Both the position numbers and the translations under genes were made by a program. Source: Lachnospiraceae bacterium (GTDB lineage: Bacteria > Bacillota > Clostridia > Lachnospirales > Lachnospiraceae). Taken from it: DNA of 8,850 nt. The notes beneath the pieces were generated by a model that was given only the letters and a program-made list of their open reading frames with translations, did no database searches and was not told the DNA's origin. Positions 5,509-8,850 of the stretch are shown in pieces (within the stretch, counting starts at the first letter, position 1; each line of letters begins with the position of its first letter). The stretch is from assembly GCA_900772845.1 (NCBI GenBank), contig CAAGSD010000062.1, positions 1 to 8,850 of the forward strand. The letters run 5' to 3'.

Positions 5509-7626
5509 ATGGAGACCAATACACAACAGGAACGTGCAAAAAGTCTGGAACAGCAGGCAAGAGAATACCTGATGCAGTCCAATGATCCGATATTTACGAA
5601 GTACTTACAGCAATTACTTCCGAGAATACAGAGACAGCCGGAATATGTAGATCAGCTGCAGGCAGAACTGGATAAAAGCGTGGAATTCTGGCACCAGAGA
5701 CAGCAGATCAATGCAGACAGAGGTCAGGAAATAAGAACTACAGCATCTGCGGCACAGCAGATAAGGCAGCAGGCAGCAGGAGCGGCAGAAACGCAGACAG
5801 AGGAACCGCAGCAGCCACAGCCACAGAAACAGAATGCGGAATATCTGATCGCAACGATCGCACTGTCGGTGGTCGGTGGTATTTTTATCCTGACAGCCCT
5901 GGTGTTATTGGGCATGTATTTTATGAATGGCTGGATCAAAGGTATTTCTTTATATGTGGTTTCTTTGGGAGTGGTACTGACCGCAGAATTGCTGATCCAC
6001 AGAAAGCTTCCGAAACTGGCACAGATTTTTTCAGCGATTGGTGTAGCGGCGCTGTATCTGTCTACCATGATCAATATGGTGTCCTTACATAATTTCGGTA
6101 TGATTCCCGCCGCAGTAATCATTGCAGTGATTACAGTGGGAACGGTTCTGCTGAGCAGAAAGAGAGATTCTCTCATACACAGACTGTTGGCAATTGCCGC
6201 ATGCTGGCTGTGCGTCTATCCGTTATTTGGAAAAACGCTGATTTCGGAGACGGAAGGAGTACTGATACTGACACTGATCTTTGTGCTGAGTGTACTGAGC
6301 GTCTTCGTGCCGGTAAGAAAATATCATACGGCATCACAGCTGATACAGTTTGTCAGCACGACCATTCTATTTCCGGTAACGGTATCCTGCATGATCAGTA
6401 ACCAGGGAATGCCGGTCTGGATGACGGCAGCTGCCTTTGGCATCTTTTTCCTGATCGCACATCTGATCCTGGTAGTGCAGAGCAATTACATCGTAACAGA
6501 AAAGCAGACAGGCCATGCAGTGAATGAAAACGGACTGACGGCAATCTATATCGTATTTTTACTGATAGCCGGAATTACAACCGGTACGGCGATGGATAAT
6601 TATTGGGGGAGAACAGAGATTGATGCTTATATAGGAATCATTACTCTGACGGGACTGGCGTTTGTGGCTGCAGTTTTTGCCGGAATTACCATACGCACGA
6701 CATGGAGAAAATGGCTGTCTTGTTATTTCTTTAGCTTTGTTTCGGTATGCGCCTTTTCCGTGATAGAGAATAACTGGCCGGTATTGATCTGCTTTACAGC
6801 ATTGCTTTTGGTGACAAAGATATTGACTCGCTTTGCAGATGGCGGGTTGAAAGCGCTGGATGTGATCCTTACGACTTCCTACGGCATTCTGCTTTTGGCA
6901 AACGGGAAGGAACTGCCGTATGCATATCTGCTCCTTGCGGGAACGATCCTCAGCATGTTCCTGGTCTATGGATGGACCACATACCAGGAGATCGTGTTGA
7001 CCTTTGCACTGGCCTTTTATGCAGTAGTGAATTTGATGCCTATGTTAAAGCTGCCGGCTTTTTCGGGGATTTTATTTGTAAGTATTCTGCTGTTTAATAA
7101 TGTAAAGTATATGTGTGGGAAGAGTATTCTGGTATATAATGTATTCGTATTGATAGGGCAGATTGGGGCACTGATCGCTTTGGCAAATCCGGTATACAGG
7201 AATTCTTACCTTACCTATCTGTGTATGTTTGTGTTTGTACTGGCATATCTGGTACTGACATTGCAGGAGAAATATTACAAAAGCTTTAAACACAGAGAAC
7301 TGATCATTGTGATATTCCTGACTTATATGGCATTGATCGTCAAGACCAATGTTCCCGTGATCAACAGTGTTTTGATCATGCTGATCGCACTGGTAAGTGT
7401 AACACTTGGCTTTTTGAAAAAAGATAAGCCGGTAAGAATATATGGACTAGTGCTTTCTTTGGGCACTTGTGGTAAAATAGCATTATATGATTACTGGGGA
7501 GCACCGGTATTACAGAAAACGATCCTGTTTTTTATCGTGGGTGTGATCGCACTGATGATTGCCGGGATTTATATCGTACTTGAGAAAAATACAGGAAACA
7601 ATGAAAAAACAGACAGGGAAGGATAG
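5509..7626 (+). CDS. DUF2339-like polytopic membrane protein
   Basis: This 705-residue protein has a hydrophilic N-terminus (1-110; charged helices to about 70, then a Gln/Ala/Pro-rich stretch near 80-109) followed by about 22 hydrophobic spans from 112 to 691, ending in a short charged tail. The arrangement and the two family-like regions, EYLIATIALSVVGGIF entering the first span and RIYGLVLSLGTCGKIALYD near 643-661, fit the DUF2339 family of large membrane proteins of unknown function. No catalytic motif stands out. GAGGGGAG about 10 bases before the ATG supports the start. The gene lies 34 bases after hflX and 4 bases before the lipoprotein, so it is probably the middle of one operon. The family assignment is from memory of its pattern. 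Confidence 0.75.
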   Translation: METNTQQERAKSLEQQAREYLMQSNDPIFTKYLQQLLPRIQRQPEYVDQLQAELDKSVEFWHQRQQINADRGQEIRTTASAAQQIRQQAAGAAETQTEEPQQPQPQKQNAEYLIATIALSVVGGIFILTALVLLGMYFMNGWIKGISLYVVSLGVVLTAELLIHRKLPKLAQIFSAIGVAALYLSTMINMVSLHNFGMIPAAVIIAVITVGTVLLSRKRDSLIHRLLAIAACWLCVYPLFGKTLISETEGVLILTLIFVLSVLSVFVPVRKYHTASQLIQFVSTTILFPVTVSCMISNQGMPVWMTAAAFGIFFLIAHLILVVQSNYIVTEKQTGHAVNENGLTAIYIVFLLIAGITTGTAMDNYWGRTEIDAYIGIITLTGLAFVAAVFAGITIRTTWRKWLSCYFFSFVSVCAFSVIENNWPVLICFTALLLVTKILTRFADGGLKALDVILTTSYGILLLANGKELPYAYLLLAGTILSMFLVYGWTTYQEIVLTFALAFYAVVNLMPMLKLPAFSGILFVSILLFNNVKYMCGKSILVYNVFVLIGQIGALIALANPVYRNSYLTYLCMFVFVLAYLVLTLQEKYYKSFKHRELIIVIFLTYMALIVKTNVPVINSVLIMLIALVSVTLGFLKKDKPVRIYGLVLSLGTCGKIALYDYWGAPVLQKTILFFIVGVIALMIAGIYIVLEKNTGNNEKTDREG

Positions 7627-7630
7627 AAGA

Positions 7631-8374
7631 ATGACAGGAAATAAAAAGAGGATTGTATGCAGTGCGTTATTGTGTGCAATGGCGCTTGGCATGACAGCCT
7701 GCGGGAATGAAATTCCGGATCTGACAGAAGAGGAATCACAAAGAATCGGAGAATATGCGGCAGTGACTCTCTTGAAATATGATGCGAATAACAGAAGCCG
7801 TCTCGTGGACCCGGAGATCGTCATTGCAAAACTGGAAAAAGATGCGGCCAAGGAGGCCGGAAGACAGGAAAATGCCCAGACGGAAGAGAAGCCTGCGGAA
7901 TCGGCTGCTTCAGAAATCGAGGCACCTACCGCACAGGAGGATGTTACTACCAGCCTGGAAGATTTCTTTGGATTAGCGGCGGGCGTGACGTTGACGTACA
8001 AGGATTACCAGATAGCGGACTCTTATCCGGAGGACGGATCTACGGATGACTTTTTCGCACTAGATGCATCAGAAGGGAAAAAGCTTCTGGTATTGAATTT
8101 TGAACTGACCAACGGAACGGATCAGGAAGAGAATATTGATTTCCTAAGTACTGGCTCCAGATATATCATCACTGTAAATGACAGCATACGGGGAAATGCA
8201 CTGACCACGATGCTGCCCAATGATATGTCTACTTATGCAGAGACCGCAGCTCCCGGAGAGACGCAGGGACTGGTTCTGTTATTGGAAGTAAATGAAGATG
8301 CGGCAAATGCGATACAGAACATTTCTCTTCACCTTAAAAATGCATCAAATGAATATACAATTCAACTTTTATAG
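7631..8374 (+). CDS. Probable lipoprotein with a DUF4352-like C-terminal beta domain
   Basis: With the start at 7631 the protein has 247 residues: a short basic N-terminus (NKKR), a hydrophobic core, and LGMTAC at 19-24, giving a lipidated Cys24. The -3 position is Met rather than the more usual Leu, so the lipobox is slightly atypical. Residues 30-60 (EEESQRIGEYAAVTLLKYD) form a helix seen in many clostridial lipoproteins. Residues 68-108 are a low-complexity Glu/Ala/Gln linker, and 115-247 are beta-rich with KKLLVLNFELTNGT, reminiscent of the immunoglobulin-like DUF4352/DUF5067 group. GGGAAGGA precedes ATG 7631; ATG 7601, with AGGA ahead of it, is a workable alternative that overlaps the membrane gene. 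Tight spacing suggests it acts with the upstream DUF2339-like protein, but no function is known. Confidence 0.75.
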   Translation: MTGNKKRIVCSALLCAMALGMTACGNEIPDLTEEESQRIGEYAAVTLLKYDANNRSRLVDPEIVIAKLEKDAAKEAGRQENAQTEEKPAESAASEIEAPTAQEDVTTSLEDFFGLAAGVTLTYKDYQIADSYPEDGSTDDFFALDASEGKKLLVLNFELTNGTDQEENIDFLSTGSRYIITVNDSIRGNALTTMLPNDMSTYAETAAPGETQGLVLLLEVNEDAANAIQNISLHLKNASNEYTIQLL

Positions 8375-8430
8375 GCATATATACTGTAAATTATAAGAAA
8401 AAAAGAAAAGACTATAAGATTCAAAATTAC
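8375..8430. other. AT-rich 3' untranslated spacer
   Basis: A short A-rich stretch between the lipoprotein stop and the terminator. I see no gene or RNA motif in it. Confidence 0.5.
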
Positions 8431-8457
8431 AAAAAGCCCAGAAATATGGGCTTTTTT
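8431..8457 (+). terminator. Rho-independent terminator after the lipoprotein gene
   Basis: AAAAAGCCCA (8431-8440) and TGGGCTTTTT (8447-8456) form a perfect 10-bp stem with the 6-base loop GAAATA, followed by another T at 8457. The core GCCCA/TGGGC is stable, and the T run stands right after it. A matching A run upstream means it could also work on the minus strand. It ends the bsh-side transcription about 40 bases before the rRNA promoter P1. Confidence 0.9.
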
Positions 8458-8498
8458 GTTGCTTTTTCAAAATTGTTCAAAAAATATAAAAAATAATG

Positions 8499-8527
8499 TT
8501 GACAAGTACGGCAGGGGATGATATACT
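8499..8527 (+). promoter_or_regulatory. rRNA operon promoter P1
   Basis: TTGACA at 8499-8504 and TATACT at 8522-8527 are 17 bases apart, a near-consensus sigma-A promoter. AT-rich sequence upstream (8467-8498) could serve as an UP element. The expected start falls at G8535, the first base of GTTGTTG. The -35 is perfect and the -10 matches five of six. Confidence 0.85.
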
Positions 8528-8593
8528 CAGATTCGTTGTTGAGGCAGCGCCGAGACAACACAACAACTTTCGATAATAATTAAAATATTTTAG

Positions 8594-8696
8594 AAAAAGT
8601 TGTTGACAGATACCGACAAGGTATGATAACATATCAAATGTTGCGGAAAACGAAAGCTTTCCAAAACAAAAAAAGTTTTTAAAAAAGTTGTTGACA
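8594..8696 (+). repeat. Duplicated promoter module (P2 and P3)
   Basis: The 15 bases AAAAAGTTGTTGACA occur identically at 8594-8608 and 8682-8696, each ending in the -35 box, 88 bases apart. The -10 regions downstream of both copies are also nearly identical. The pattern fits tandem duplication of one rRNA promoter with divergence between the boxes. Confidence 0.8.
8603..8632 (+). promoter_or_regulatory. rRNA operon promoter P2
   Basis: TTGACA at 8603-8608 and TAACAT at 8627-8632 are 18 bases apart. The -35 sits in AAAAAGTTGTTGACA (8594-8608), which recurs exactly at P3. The -10 region ATGATAACATATCA differs from P3 by one base. The start is expected at about G8640, the first base of GTTGCGG. 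Confidence 0.8.
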
Positions 8697-8719
8697 AACG
8701 AAAGCGGTTATGATAAGAT
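8691..8719 (+). promoter_or_regulatory. rRNA operon promoter P3
   Basis: TTGACA at 8691-8696 and TAAGAT at 8714-8719 are 17 bases apart, with a long A/T-rich stretch (8665-8687) upstream that resembles an UP element. The start is expected near G8726, the first base of GTTGCCG. This is the promoter nearest the rRNA gene, about 35 bases before boxA. Confidence 0.85.
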
Positions 8720-8760
8720 ATCAGAGTTGCCGCTGAGAACAACAGCAACGCAAGAAACAC

Positions 8761-8776
8761 TGATCTTTGACAAATA
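8761..8776 (+). promoter_or_regulatory. boxA antitermination element
   Basis: TGATCTTTGACAAATA closely matches the rRNA boxA pattern TGCTCTTTRACAA, which in RNA binds NusB with ribosomal protein S10 to protect rRNA transcription from early termination. It stands about 35 bases after the P3 start site, the usual arrangement. Confidence 0.8.
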
Positions 8777-8850
8777 AACAGTAATGCAACCCTGAAAATT
8801 CCAAGATTTTCAGAGAAATTCAAGAACAAGCAACTTAGTCGAAAGACGAA

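Larger units (their letters stand above)
8535..8850 (+). ncRNA. 5' leader of a ribosomal RNA operon (16S begins beyond the window)
   Basis: Downstream of the promoters there is no protein gene. The stretch carries boxA and small hairpins: GTTGTTG (8535-8541) with CAACAAC (8561-8567) at the 5' end of the P1 transcript, GTTGC (8726-8730) with GCAAC (8745-8749) just before boxA in the place where boxB lies in other leaders, and CTGAAAAT (8792-8799) with ATTTTCAG (8806-8813). The end should pair with sequence after 16S as the processing stalk. The AGAGTTTGATC start of 16S is not reached by 8850. The rRNA operon call rests on promoter style and boxA. Confidence 0.8.

Noticed and set aside
8652..8661. 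Palindrome GAAAGCTTTC in the P2 leader
   Set aside because: A perfect 10-base palindrome around a HindIII-type hexamer in AT-rich sequence is not surprising and has no loop for an RNA hairpin.
1..8850. CRISPR array, tRNA genes, prophage or toxin-antitoxin genes
   Set aside because: I looked for regularly spaced repeats, cloverleaf arms and paired small genes and saw none.

Overview
The window looks like a chromosomal segment of a gut Clostridia, most likely Lachnospiraceae. The grounds are the style of the proteins, a bile salt hydrolase, a VanS-like two-component pair, strong GGAGG-type ribosome binding sites, moderate GC with AT-rich spacers, and tandem rRNA promoters of Firmicutes type. 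No 16S sequence lies inside the window, so the family-level placement is inference.

Layout. Positions 1-99 are the left end of an IS3-family insertion sequence, with the first 14 codons of its transposase on the minus strand; the rest lies outside the window. After a 200-base spacer, everything is on the plus strand. A choloylglycine hydrolase (bsh, 302-1306) overlaps by one base a membrane-anchored coiled-coil protein of unknown function (1306-1902). A 100-base spacer with nested dyad symmetries and a consensus -35 leads into an OmpR-family response regulator (2003-2686) and its overlapping sensor kinase (2670-4166). Close behind come the ribosome-associated GTPase HflX (4191-5474), a roughly 22-span DUF2339-like membrane protein (5509-7626) and a probable lipoprotein (7631-8374). 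A good intrinsic terminator (8431-8457) closes the run.

From about 8480 to the window end is the control region of a ribosomal RNA operon: three tandem sigma-A promoters (P1-P3), each with a TTGACA -35 and a GTTG at the expected start site, followed by a boxA antitermination element. The 16S gene should begin shortly after the window.

How the genes may work together. BSH deconjugates bile salts in the cytoplasm. The two-component system senses an unknown signal at the membrane. HflX rescues or splits stalled ribosomes under stress. The polytopic protein and lipoprotein belong to the envelope. A shared envelope or bile stress theme is plausible but inferred only from gene order. I did not find a clearly new biological system. 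The items most worth checking are the IS-end hairpin that can hide the transposase ribosome binding site, the bsh-coupled unknown membrane protein, the dyads ahead of the response regulator, the altered G5 motif of HflX, and the common GTTG start of the rRNA promoters.
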